A DNA stretch of 64,000 nt from UBA7702 sp040776805. GTDB taxonomy: Bacteria > Bacillota > Dehalobacteriia > UBA7702. The notes under the pieces are model-generated. The model worked only from the letters and a program-made list of their open reading frames with translations, did no database searches and was not told the origin of the DNA. This document shows positions 17,411 through 25,127 of this stretch, in pieces; position 1 is the stretch's first letter, and each line of letters starts with the position of its first letter. The translations under genes were made by a program, and so were the position numbers. The DNA is taken from NCBI GenBank assembly GCA_040776805.1, contig JAXGZS010000001.1, positions 645,775-709,774 on the forward strand, in the 5' to 3' direction.

Positions 17411-17450
17411 AAATAAAACCCCCTGGGATACATCAGTATACCAGGGGATT
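17411..17450. terminator. Terminator of tRNA-Thr (works in both directions)
   Basis: Arms CCCCTGG (17420-17426) and CCAGGGG (17441-17447) with a further inner stem, followed by T-rich sequence on both strands. On the minus strand it lies just after the tRNA 3' end. Confidence 0.8.
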
Positions 17451-17454
17451 TTTA

Positions 17455-17530
17455 TGGAGCTGCTGAACGGATTCGAACCGTTGACCTGCGCATTACGAGT
17501 GCGCTGCTCTACCAGCTGAGCCACAGCAGC
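17455..17530 (-). tRNA. tRNA-Thr (anticodon CGT)
   Basis: 76-nt cloverleaf on the minus strand: acceptor GCTGCTG/CAGCAGC, D-arm with AGCTGGTAGAGC, anticodon stem GCGCA/TGCGC with loop CTCGTAA giving anticodon CGT (reads ACG), T-arm AACGG-TTCGAAT-CCGTT, discriminator T and encoded CCA at 17457-17455. Its 3' half is the attachment site copied at 15906-15943. Confidence 0.95.
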
Positions 17531-17585
17531 ATCGCGTACTTAAATATTCTACCATATTATTTGATTTCGTCAAGAGGGGATTTCC

Positions 17586-17613
17586 TTGACAGCAGCGTTT
17601 TATCTTTTATAAT
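17586..17613 (+). promoter_or_regulatory. Promoter of eutH
   Basis: TTGACA (17586-17591), 16-bp spacer, TATAAT (17608-17613), both perfect. It lies inside the longer possible reading frame, so translation must begin at the ATG at 17633. Confidence 0.85.
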
Positions 17614-17632
17614 GGGAGACAGAGGTAAAACA

Positions 17633-18733
17633 ATGGTGATTAAGACAGTGATGCTTTGGCTTGTGGCGGCAGGGGTGGTCATCGGCGGCATTGATTATAT
17701 TCTCGGCAACAAGCTCGGCGCCGGGGCAAAGTTTTACGAAGGCTTTACGCTGATGGGCAAAACCGCCTTAGGCATTGTGGGGATTATTTGTTTGGCGCCC
17801 GTTTTCGGCCAGGTTCTCGGCAATTTTCTGTCCCCGCTTTATGGGCTGATCGGCGCGGACCCCGCCATGTTTGGTTCCATCCTCGCCATCGATATGGGCG
17901 GCTATTCCTTGGCGGTTTCCATGGCCAAGGACGCTACTTTGGGTCTTTACGGCGGTGTCGTTATGGCCTCTCTGTTGGGGCCGGTCCTTGTTTATTATTT
18001 GCCCATCGGTTTTCAGCTCACCGACGGAGAGGATCATCAACTTTTCGCCAGGGGCAATGTCATCGGTTTGAGCGTGATGCCTTTGGGCTGTATTGCCGGA
18101 GGTCTCACCATGGGACTGTCCTTCGGCGTGATCATCATCAACAGCTTGCCGGTGATTTTCATGAGCGCCCTCCTCGTATGCGGTATGCTCTTTTTCAGAA
18201 AAGCGGTGATTACCGCCTGTCTTTGGTATGCCCGTCTGATCAGCGCCATCGGTGTGATCGGTATTATCCTCGCCTTTCTGCGTTTTCTGACCGGCGTGAC
18301 CTTGTTAAAGGGTATGGACGAGGTTACCGTGGGCTTTCTGATCGTCGGTTATATCTCCATCTCCGTCATCGGCTTTTTATCCCTTGTAGGCTTGCTGCTC
18401 CACTTTGCTGGGAAAACCCTGGATCAAGTAGGCCGCGCCGTCGGCCTCGACGGCGTGGGTATTTCTGCTTTGGTGCTGACCACAGCCTCGGCGACGCCGG
18501 TCTTCGCCCTGATCAAGGATATGTCGCCCCGGAGCAAGGTGGTGGTGAGCGCCTTTCTCGTTTACGGTTCTTTTGCCGCCCACGTGGGCTTCACGGCGGG
18601 GGTCGCCCCGGATCTGATCCCGGCACTCATCGCCGGAAAATTCGTCTCTGCTGTGGCCTCCGTCGTTTTGGCGCTGTTATTAACAAGAAAAGATAAGATG
18701 AAACATAAGGAGGAAGTTTATGAAAACCAATGA
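17633..18733 (+). CDS. eutH: EutH-family ethanolamine transporter
   Basis: 366-aa polytopic membrane protein with about ten hydrophobic spans, matching the EutH family (ethanolamine facilitator at low pH). Family-like stretches: FGSILAIDMGGYSLA, MPLGCIAGGLTMGL, ASATPVFALIKDMS and FAAHVGFTAGV. Start chosen at 17633 because a perfect promoter ends at 17613; an AGAGGT site precedes it. No ethanolamine ammonia-lyase, reactivase or microcompartment genes follow; instead it overlaps a cysteine hydrolase gene by 14 bp. The substrate may therefore be ethanolamine as a nitrogen source or something related. Confidence 0.9.
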   Translation: MVIKTVMLWLVAAGVVIGGIDYILGNKLGAGAKFYEGFTLMGKTALGIVGIICLAPVFGQVLGNFLSPLYGLIGADPAMFGSILAIDMGGYSLAVSMAKDATLGLYGGVVMASLLGPVLVYYLPIGFQLTDGEDHQLFARGNVIGLSVMPLGCIAGGLTMGLSFGVIIINSLPVIFMSALLVCGMLFFRKAVITACLWYARLISAIGVIGIILAFLRFLTGVTLLKGMDEVTVGFLIVGYISISVIGFLSLVGLLLHFAGKTLDQVGRAVGLDGVGISALVLTTASATPVFALIKDMSPRSKVVVSAFLVYGSFAAHVGFTAGVAPDLIPALIAGKFVSAVASVVLALLLTRKDKMKHKEEVYENQ

Positions 18734-19238
18734 TGTTTTGGTCGTAGTCGATATGCAAAACGATTTTATTGACGGCGCACTCGGTACCGCGGAAGCGCGC
18801 AACATCCTGCAGGGCGTGATTGATAAAATCACCCATTTCGGCGGGGAAGTCGTTTTTACCAGGGATACCCACGGGGAAAACTATCTTGAAACCCAAGAGG
18901 GGCAAAAACTTCCCGTCAGGCACTGCATCAAAGATACCGACGGCTGGCAGCTGCATCGCAATATCCGGGAGCTGGCGGAAGGGAAGACGGTCATCGAAAA
19001 GCCCGCCTTTGGTTCCCTGGCCCTGGCCCACTACTTGAAGCAGAAGGGGGACCTTGATTCTATCGTGCTGGTGGGGCTTTGCACCGATATCTGCGTGATC
19101 AGCAACGCTCTGATCTTAAAAGCGGCTTTTCCGGAAACGGAAGTTATCGTGGACAGAGATTGCTGCGCCGGGGTGACGCCGGAAAGCCATGAGAACGCTT
19201 TAAAGGCAATGGAAAGGTGTCAGGTCAAGATTATTTAG
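18720..19238 (+). CDS. Isochorismatase-family cysteine hydrolase (nicotinamidase-like)
   Basis: 172-aa hydrolase with the complete Asp-Lys-Cys triad: D11 in VVVDMQNDF, K94 in IEKPAFGS, and C125 in CTDICVISNA. A DTHGENY segment near 49-54 resembles the nicotinamidase metal/substrate loop. The fold hydrolyses amides such as nicotinamide to nicotinate, but family members act on many substrates. It is co-transcribed with eutH, overlapping it by 14 bp with AAGGAGG upstream, so nicotinamide salvage is possible but a role in amine/amide metabolism cannot be excluded. Confidence 0.88.
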   Translation: MKTNDVLVVVDMQNDFIDGALGTAEARNILQGVIDKITHFGGEVVFTRDTHGENYLETQEGQKLPVRHCIKDTDGWQLHRNIRELAEGKTVIEKPAFGSLALAHYLKQKGDLDSIVLVGLCTDICVISNALILKAAFPETEVIVDRDCCAGVTPESHENALKAMERCQVKII

Positions 19239-19251
19239 CAGAGAATGCTAT

Positions 19252-19313
19252 AAAAAGGGGCTTACGCAAAATAGCTTTTAAGAAAGAAAGCCGTTTTACG
19301 TAAGCCCCTTTTT
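19252..19313. terminator. Bidirectional terminator between cysteine hydrolase and hemolysin III genes
   Basis: Two 20-base arms (19252-19271 and 19294-19313) pair with one mismatch and begin and end in A5/T5, serving convergent genes on both strands. Confidence 0.9.
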
Positions 19314-19322
19314 ATGACGGTA

Positions 19323-19964
19323 TCAGACCAAAACCACGCCCCAGAGGATGGCGAAAAAGTGCAGGATGCTGCCGGCCAAAACAAAGAGGTGCCAAATGGC
19401 GTGCATGTATTTTTTTCGTAAGACGAAGAAAAGGACGCCGACGGTATAGGATACGCCGCCGGCGATGAGCAGGATCACGCTTTCCAGGCCCAGCGCTGTT
19501 TTCAGCGAGGAGAAGGTGAAAATGATCGCCCAGCCCATGAGTATATAGAGGAGCAGGGAACTTTTCGCGTAGCGCTGCAGATCCACGGCGTTCAGCACCA
19601 TGCCAAAGGCCGCCACGGCCCAGATCAGGCCGAAAACCGTCCAGCCGTAAGCGCCGCCGATCCCGCTTAAAACGATGGGCGTGTAGGTGCCGGCGATCAG
19701 TAAAAAGATGTTGCAGTGATCGAAGACGCGAAAGATAAATTTTGCTTTTTCACCTTTGATGGCGTGATATAAGGTGGAGGAAAGATAAAGAACCAACAGT
19801 GTGGCGCCGTAGACGCTGACGGAAACAACCGTCAGCGCGCTGCCGTATAGGGTGGAAAAGATCGACAGTACGGCAATGGCGGCCAGGGCGCAAAGGGTTC
19901 CTATGCCATGGGTAACGGCATTGGCGACTTCCTCCCCCGGCGTATAAAATGCTTGTGACATCAT
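19323..19964 (-). CDS. Hemolysin III / PAQR-family membrane protein
   Basis: 213-aa seven-span membrane protein (HlyIII, YqfA/PAQR superfamily). Conserved polar residues typical of the family are present: THGIGT near residue 19, SSTLYHA near 62, DHCNIFLLIAGTYTP near 83-97 and the C-terminal HAIWHLFVLAGS. The family is predicted to be a metal-dependent hydrolase; haemolytic activity is rarely demonstrated. AAGGAG precedes two adjacent ATGs; the upstream one was chosen. It is expressed from its own promoter, divergent from ruvC. Confidence 0.9.
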   Translation of the reverse strand: MMSQAFYTPGEEVANAVTHGIGTLCALAAIAVLSIFSTLYGSALTVVSVSVYGATLLVLYLSSTLYHAIKGEKAKFIFRVFDHCNIFLLIAGTYTPIVLSGIGGAYGWTVFGLIWAVAAFGMVLNAVDLQRYAKSSLLLYILMGWAIIFTFSSLKTALGLESVILLIAGGVSYTVGVLFFVLRKKYMHAIWHLFVLAGSILHFFAILWGVVLV

Positions 19965-20010
19965 ACGTCTCCTTTTGTAAAGTAGTAATCAATACTATAT
20001 TATGCAAATT

Positions 20011-20039
20011 ATGATACGACAATACATCCTTTTTGTCAA
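20011..20039 (-). promoter_or_regulatory. Promoter of hemolysin III gene
   Basis: Minus strand TTGACA (20039-20034), 17-bp spacer, TATCAT (20016-20011). Confidence 0.75.
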
Positions 20040-20061
20040 GAGGGTGTTATTTTCTGTTCTC

Positions 20062-20090
20062 TTGTAACTTTTTGAGAAATCATGTATAAT
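20062..20090 (+). promoter_or_regulatory. Promoter of ruvC
   Basis: TTGTAA (20062-20067), 17-bp spacer, TATAAT (20085-20090). The -10 overlaps an upstream ATG, which rules that codon out and points to the ATG at 20109. Confidence 0.75.
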
Positions 20091-20108
20091 ACATTATTGG
20101 GTGATTTT

Positions 20109-20588
20109 ATGATTATTTTAGGCATCGATCCCGGTACGGCCATTTGTGGCTTCGGGATTGTGGAGAAAAACAATTATCAATTCAAACTCATTGATTACGG
20201 CGCCGTCAATACCCCCGCCACCATGTCGCTGGAAGAGCGTTTGGTGCGGATTTATGACGGCATTTGCCTTTTGATTGACCGCCATCCTCCCGATGAGATG
20301 GCCGTAGAAGAATTGTTTTTCAACAATAACGCCAAAACAGCCCTTTCCGTGGGACAGGCCCGAGGGGTCATCCTGCTGGCCGGTGCCCATAAGCAGGTTC
20401 CCCTTTATGAATATACGCCCCTCCAGGTGAAGCAGGGGATCGTCGGCTACGGCCGCGCCGATAAAAAGCAGATTCAATTCATGGTGAAAACCATGCTCAA
20501 GATGAAAGAAACCCCCAAGCCCGACGATGCCGCCGATGCTTTGGCCATCGCCATCTGCCACGGGCAATGGAACAAGAATATGAGTTAG
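20109..20588 (+). CDS. ruvC: Holliday junction endodeoxyribonuclease RuvC
   Basis: 159-aa RNase-H-fold resolvase that cleaves Holliday junctions symmetrically with the RuvAB motor. Acidic active-site residues are visible: D7 in LGIDPGT, E in VEELFFNNN near 66, and the C-terminal DDAADALAIAICH pair near 141. The start at 20109 avoids the promoter -10. It begins the ruvC-ruvA-ruvB order typical of clostridia, followed 8 bp later by ruvA. Confidence 0.96.
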   Translation: MIILGIDPGTAICGFGIVEKNNYQFKLIDYGAVNTPATMSLEERLVRIYDGICLLIDRHPPDEMAVEELFFNNNAKTALSVGQARGVILLAGAHKQVPLYEYTPLQVKQGIVGYGRADKKQIQFMVKTMLKMKETPKPDDAADALAIAICHGQWNKNMS

Positions 20589-20596
20589 GAGGCGCT

Positions 20597-21205
20597 ATGA
20601 TCGCATCAGTTCGCGGAGAAGTTATTTTGATTGAAGAGGATTACCTGGTGGTGGACGTCAACGGCCTTGGTATGCAAATCTTCGCGCCCCTCAACCGCAT
20701 GGAGGGACTTTACCGTCTGCATGAGGAAATCTTTTTGTATACCCAGCTCATCGTCAGGGAAGACCTCTGGACCCTCTTCGGCTTTGCCGATACCGAGGAA
20801 TTGAGTTTATTCAAACAGATTTTGAATATCAGCGGCATTGGCGGCAAAAGCGCCTTGGGTATCGTCAACCGCCTTGCTCCCGCCGAAATTGCCGGCGCCG
20901 TGCTGAACGGCGATAGCAAGCCATTTCAAAGCGTGCCCGGTATCGGAAAAAAGACCGCCCAGCGCATTGTTTTGGAACTAAAAGACAAAGTGGAAAAAAT
21001 GGGCATTGCCGGGATTGCCGAGGTGTCCCGTTCTGTCGCCGCTCAGTCCCAGGTCGGGGATAACGACGCCATCGCCGCCCTTTGCCAGCTGGGCTACAGC
21101 GCTGCCGAGGCAAAAAAGGCCGTCGTCGCGGTGCTTGCCGAAGACCCGCTTCTTGACAGTGACGCGCTGCTGCGCAAGGCGTTGCTGCGCTTGAGTAAAT
21201 TTTAG
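20597..21205 (+). CDS. ruvA: Holliday junction DNA helicase subunit RuvA
   Basis: 202-aa tetrameric junction-binding protein. N-terminal OB fold (MIASVRGEVILIEEDYLVVD), then two helix-hairpin-helix motifs (ISGIGGKSAL near 80 and VPGIGKKTAQRIV near 115), and a C-terminal UBA-like domain III that contacts RuvB (NDAIAALCQLGYSAAEAKKA near 156). TAGGAGG precedes ATG 20597, chosen over an upstream frame overlapping ruvC. Confidence 0.97.
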   Translation: MIASVRGEVILIEEDYLVVDVNGLGMQIFAPLNRMEGLYRLHEEIFLYTQLIVREDLWTLFGFADTEELSLFKQILNISGIGGKSALGIVNRLAPAEIAGAVLNGDSKPFQSVPGIGKKTAQRIVLELKDKVEKMGIAGIAEVSRSVAAQSQVGDNDAIAALCQLGYSAAEAKKAVVAVLAEDPLLDSDALLRKALLRLSKF

Positions 21206-21220
21206 AATTGAGGTAATATT

Positions 21221-22282
21221 TTGCCGATACAAGACGATCGAATCATCAGCTCCTCCTTAAAACAGGAGGATGCGGCCACGGAAGCCGGTATCCGGCCCAT
21301 GACCCTCGCGGAATATACGGGACAGGACAAGGTCAAAGAAAATATGGCGATCTTCATTGAGGCTGCCAAAAATAGAGGCAACGCCCTGGATCACGTTCTT
21401 TTATATGGCCCCCCGGGATTGGGCAAAACGACTTTGGCCAATATCATCGCCAACGAGATGAATGTGCACATCCGCACCACGGCAGGGCCCGCCATTGAGC
21501 GGGCAGGGGATTTGGCGGCGATTTTGACTTCGCTGGAACCCCACGACGTGCTGTTTGTCGATGAAATCCACCGCTTAAGCCGCACCGTGGAGGAGATTCT
21601 CTATCCGGCCATGGAGGATTTCTGTATCGATATCGTGATTGGCAAAGGCCCCGCCGCCCGCACCATGCGTTTGGACATTCCCCCCTTTACTTTGGTGGGA
21701 GCCACCACCAGGGCGGGGATGCTCTCGTCTCCTTTGAGAGACCGCTTTGGCGTCATCAGCCGCCTGGACTATTATGAAATCAAGGATCTCATCACCATTT
21801 TAAAACGAGCGGCGGTAATTTTAAACGTACCTCTTTCCCAGGAAGGCGCCGCGGAAATCGCCCGGCGTTCCCGGGGCACGCCGAGAATCGCCAACCGCCT
21901 GTTGCGCCGCATCCGCGATTACGCCGAAGTCAAAGCCGACGGTTATATCGACGAAAAAGTGGCCCTGGCCGGTCTTGATATGCTGGAAGTCGATCCTATG
22001 GGCCTTGACAGCATCGATAAAAAGGTGATTTGCGCGATCATCGAAAAATTCGACGGCGGCCCCGTGGGTCTGGAAACCATCGCCGCCACCATCAATGAAA
22101 GCGCCGACACGGTGGAAGACGTGTACGAACCCTATCTGATGCAACTGGGCTTCTTGAGCCGCACCTTAAGGGGACGCATGGCGACGCCGGCGGCCTACCG
22201 TTACCTCGGCTATCAGACGCCGGCCAATAAAGGCGGCAAGCAGGAGGGGAGCCTTTTCGGAGAGGATGAAACAACATCATGA
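21221..22282 (+). CDS. ruvB: Holliday junction branch-migration ATPase RuvB
   Basis: 353-aa AAA+ motor. Walker A GPPGLGKTT near 65-73, Walker B VLFVDEIHRL near 110, sensor-1 region VGATTRAGMLSSPLRDRFG with the arginine finger, and the C-terminal winged helix (LMQLGFLSRTLRGR) that binds DNA. Translation starts at TTG 21221 behind GAGGT. The stop overlaps the queH start (ATGA), placing a tRNA-modification gene in the recombination operon. Confidence 0.97.
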   Translation: MPIQDDRIISSSLKQEDAATEAGIRPMTLAEYTGQDKVKENMAIFIEAAKNRGNALDHVLLYGPPGLGKTTLANIIANEMNVHIRTTAGPAIERAGDLAAILTSLEPHDVLFVDEIHRLSRTVEEILYPAMEDFCIDIVIGKGPAARTMRLDIPPFTLVGATTRAGMLSSPLRDRFGVISRLDYYEIKDLITILKRAAVILNVPLSQEGAAEIARRSRGTPRIANRLLRRIRDYAEVKADGYIDEKVALAGLDMLEVDPMGLDSIDKKVICAIIEKFDGGPVGLETIAATINESADTVEDVYEPYLMQLGFLSRTLRGRMATPAAYRYLGYQTPANKGGKQEGSLFGEDETTS

Positions 22283-22833
22283 AGATCTTATATCACGCCT
22301 GTTGCGGCGTGTGTTCCCTCTATCCCATCAAGTTGATGCGGGAGGAGGGGATCGACTTCGCTCTTTATTACGCCAATCCCAATATCCACCCCTATCAAGA
22401 ATGGAAAGAGCGGAAGAAAACTTTCGTTGCTGTGGCGGAAAGCAATCGCGTGCCTTATTTTATCGATAAAGACTACCCTCTGGAAGATTTTTTGCGGGAG
22501 CAGCTGACCTACGAAAACCGTTGTGCTTATTGTTATCAAACCAGGCTGACTTTGGCGGCGCGGAAAGCGGCAGAGGAAGGGTACGATGCCTTTTCCACCA
22601 CGCTTTTGATCAGCCCCTATCAGAACAGGGAACTGATCGTGGCCACCGGCGAAAAAATCGCCAAAGAGTACGGCTTGCGGTTTTATGACCGTGATTTTCG
22701 GGAAGGTTTTCAATACGCCCAGGATACCGCCGTGGAACAGGGTCTCTATCGGCAAAAGTACTGCGGCTGCATTTTCAGCGAACGTGACCGCCATCAAAAG
22801 CGGAAAAAGAAGGAGGTGGCAGAGGATGCGTAA
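22279..22833 (+). CDS. queH: Epoxyqueuosine reductase QueH (DUF208)
   Basis: 184-aa iron-sulfur enzyme that reduces epoxyqueuosine to queuosine in tRNA, the non-homologous replacement for QueG. Diagnostic cysteines: the adjacent pair C9-C10 in HACCGVC, YCYQTR near 84, and YCGCIFSE near 160. Together with queA and tgt a few genes downstream, it completes the tRNA part of the queuosine pathway in one cluster. It overlaps ruvB by 4 bp and the SpoIID-like gene by 8 bp. Confidence 0.93.
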   Translation: MKILYHACCGVCSLYPIKLMREEGIDFALYYANPNIHPYQEWKERKKTFVAVAESNRVPYFIDKDYPLEDFLREQLTYENRCAYCYQTRLTLAARKAAEEGYDAFSTTLLISPYQNRELIVATGEKIAKEYGLRFYDRDFREGFQYAQDTAVEQGLYRQKYCGCIFSERDRHQKRKKKEVAEDA

Positions 22834-24064
22834 ATATTACCTGCTGTCGGCCCTTGTTTTGATTCTCGGGCTGATCTTCTGCCTTGGCGGCAACGCTTTG
22901 GCCTATGACGGCTATCAAAATGCGATCCGCGTCTATTTGAATGAAACAAGTACCGCGCCCGGGGCGACGGTGACTTATGGCACGTATCAAGTATTGAACA
23001 GCGGCGGCGCCGTAACAAAGACGGTGAACGCCGGTTCTGCCGTGACTTTGGCGGCAGGAGAGAGACTTTCCTCGGTGAACGGCTACGGCAGATTCAGCTA
23101 CGGCAGCTACGAATACCGCGGCGACCTTATCTATCGTGGCGGCTACGTGGTGAATACCGTCGGTCTGGAGCAGTATCTCTACAGCGTGGTGATGCTGGAA
23201 ATTGGGGGTTACGCACCGGGGGACGAAGCGTTGAAGGCCCAAGCGCTGGCTTCGCGGAATTATGCCTGTCTAAAACTGAAAACACCGCGCAATGCCGCTT
23301 ATTACGATATTTTAAACAGTACCTCCGATCAAGCGTACCAGGGCTATAGCGGGGAAAGCTACAGCTCTGCCGTGGCTGCTCGGGTGCGCTCTGCTGTGGA
23401 CGCCACCGCCGGCCTCGTGATGTATTACGACGGGACCCTCATCAACGCGATCTATATGGCCAACGGTGGCGGCTGCACCGAAAACGCCAATAATGTATGG
23501 GGTGGTACCTACCCCTATTTGCAGGGGATTTCCTGCCCCTGGGACGCGCTGCCCTTTGAGGGGGATGCCGGTTCCTACAAATCAATGAAAATGCCCACGG
23601 GCTATGAGTGGACGGTGACCCTGTCCTTTGCCGACCTCGCCGCGAAATTAGGCTATGGCGGCACGATTACCGATGTCACGGTGAGCCATGGAGACTGCGT
23701 TTCCGGTTACGCGAAAACGGTGACGGTAACGGGGACAGCCGGTTCCGCCTCCTATTCCGGCACGAACTTTCGCGGGAAGCTCGGCTTGAGAAGCGCCAAC
23801 CTTGATCTCGTGGTGGGCAAAAGCGTCGCCGCCTATAAAACCCTTTCTCTCCAGTATGTCACATCTTCGTCTTTTGCCGCGACCTTTGCCGCTTCCGGCA
23901 AAATGATTACCATCAACGGCAGGGGTTACGGCCACAGCGTCGGCATGAGCCAGTGGAGCGCCTGCGTCATGGCGTATGAGGGGAAAGATTACCGCTATAT
24001 TCTGAATTATTTTTACAATCAGAACCAAAATAACGGCAAGCTGACCTTTGAAACATACCATTGA
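22826..24064 (+). CDS. SpoIID/LytB-domain protein (probable septal or spore peptidoglycan glycosylase)
   Basis: 412-aa exported protein with a clear signal peptide (residues 1-25, YYLLSALVLILGL) and one SpoIID domain. The motif region YLYSVVMLEIGG near 115, containing the glutamate equivalent to the SpoIID catalytic residue, is followed by EALKAQALASRNYA. A C-terminal GRGYGHSVGMSQWSA motif near 370 is the family hallmark. SpoIID is a lytic transglycosylase for engulfment; LytB-like relatives modify amidase activity, so the exact role is uncertain. ATG 22826 behind AGGAGG was chosen, as the longer frame runs through queH. Confidence 0.85.
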   Translation: MRKYYLLSALVLILGLIFCLGGNALAYDGYQNAIRVYLNETSTAPGATVTYGTYQVLNSGGAVTKTVNAGSAVTLAAGERLSSVNGYGRFSYGSYEYRGDLIYRGGYVVNTVGLEQYLYSVVMLEIGGYAPGDEALKAQALASRNYACLKLKTPRNAAYYDILNSTSDQAYQGYSGESYSSAVAARVRSAVDATAGLVMYYDGTLINAIYMANGGGCTENANNVWGGTYPYLQGISCPWDALPFEGDAGSYKSMKMPTGYEWTVTLSFADLAAKLGYGGTITDVTVSHGDCVSGYAKTVTVTGTAGSASYSGTNFRGKLGLRSANLDLVVGKSVAAYKTLSLQYVTSSSFAATFAASGKMITINGRGYGHSVGMSQWSACVMAYEGKDYRYILNYFYNQNQNNGKLTFETYH

Positions 24065-24086
24065 AAGCGGGAAAGACTGATAAATC

Positions 24087-25109
24087 ATGAGATTAGAAGA
24101 ATTTGATTACCACTTGCCCAAGGAGCTGATTGCCCAGTGTCCCGCGGCAAATCGCGATAAAAGCCGGCTGCTTCATGTTTCTCTAACGGACGATAGGTTA
24201 GAGGACCGTGTTTTTTCCGATATTGTCGATTACCTTGATGAAAAAGACGTTCTGGTTCTCAACGAAACAAAGGTGATACCCGCCCGGCTCTTCGGATACA
24301 AGGAAACCGGCGCCAAAGTCGAGCTATTCCTGTTAAAACGGCTTCACGGCAACACCTGGGAAACCCTGGTGAAACCGGGCCGCAAGATCCACGTCGGCGA
24401 CACCATTCTTTTTTCCGTGCCGGAAATCAAGGCGGAGATTGTGGATAAAACGGCCAGCGGCGGCAGAGTCGTCACCTTCGTCTATGACGGCATTTGGGAG
24501 GAGCTTTTGGATCGCGTCGGCACCATGCCGCTGCCCCCTTATATCAAGGAGTATTGCGGCGACCCGGAACGCTATCAGACGGTTTACGCCGAAATCCCCG
24601 GCTCCGTGGCGGCGCCCACGGCGGGGCTGCACTTTACGGCGGAGCTTTTAAAGCAGATCGAAGCCAAAGGCGTGAAGATTGTCAAGGTCAATCTAAACGT
24701 TGGCTTGGGGACCTTTCGTCCCCTAGAAGAAGAGTATATCGAAGACCATAAAATGCACGAAGAATATTACGAGGTGAGCGAGGAAGCCGCCGCCACCGTC
24801 AACGCGGCGCGTAGCGCCGGGGGGCGGGTGATCGCCGTGGGTACGACGTCTACTCGAACGTTGGAAACCGTTGCCGATGAAAACGGCATGCTAAGAGCGG
24901 CAGCGGGCTGGACGAATGCTTATATTTACCCCGGCTACCGCTTTAAAATCGTCGATGGCTTGATCACCAATTTTCATCTCCCCAAAAGCAGCCTTTTGCT
25001 GCTGGTTTCCGCTTTGGCGGGGAGGGACAAGATTTTTCGCGGTTACGAACACGCCGTCGCCGAAAAATACCGCTTCTTCAGCTTCGGCGACGCGATGCTG
25101 ATCCTATAA
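24087..25109 (+). CDS. queA: S-adenosylmethionine:tRNA ribosyltransferase-isomerase QueA
   Basis: 340-aa enzyme that transfers the ribosyl part of SAM to preQ1-tRNA to make epoxyqueuosine. Family motifs: FDYHLPKELIAQ at the N-terminus, LVLNETKVIPARLFG near 53-67, PLPPYI near 150, AAPTAGLHFT near 173-182, NVGLGTFRP and GTTSTRTLE. It acts after Tgt and before QueH. No preQ1 riboswitch is visible in the 22-bp gap upstream. Confidence 0.97.
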   Translation: MRLEEFDYHLPKELIAQCPAANRDKSRLLHVSLTDDRLEDRVFSDIVDYLDEKDVLVLNETKVIPARLFGYKETGAKVELFLLKRLHGNTWETLVKPGRKIHVGDTILFSVPEIKAEIVDKTASGGRVVTFVYDGIWEELLDRVGTMPLPPYIKEYCGDPERYQTVYAEIPGSVAAPTAGLHFTAELLKQIEAKGVKIVKVNLNVGLGTFRPLEEEYIEDHKMHEEYYEVSEEAAATVNAARSAGGRVIAVGTTSTRTLETVADENGMLRAAAGWTNAYIYPGYRFKIVDGLITNFHLPKSSLLLLVSALAGRDKIFRGYEHAVAEKYRFFSFGDAMLIL

Positions 25110-25127
25110 TTATTTTGGAGAAATAGT

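Larger units (their letters stand above)
15906..17530. mobile_element. Remnant of a tRNA-Thr-integrated element
   Basis: A 1.6-kb segment bounded on the left by the tRNA-derived repeat and on the right by the intact tRNA-Thr. Inside, in order: an IS3-family transposase scrap, a PH-domain protein gene, a lipoprotein gene and the last residues of a tyrosine recombinase directly beside the tRNA. That is the expected position of an integrase gene, so this looks like an island that has lost most of its body by internal deletion. Replication or transfer genes are absent. Confidence 0.7.

Noticed and set aside
24065..24086. preQ1 riboswitch before queA
   Set aside because: The gap is only 22 bp and the gene is inside an operon.
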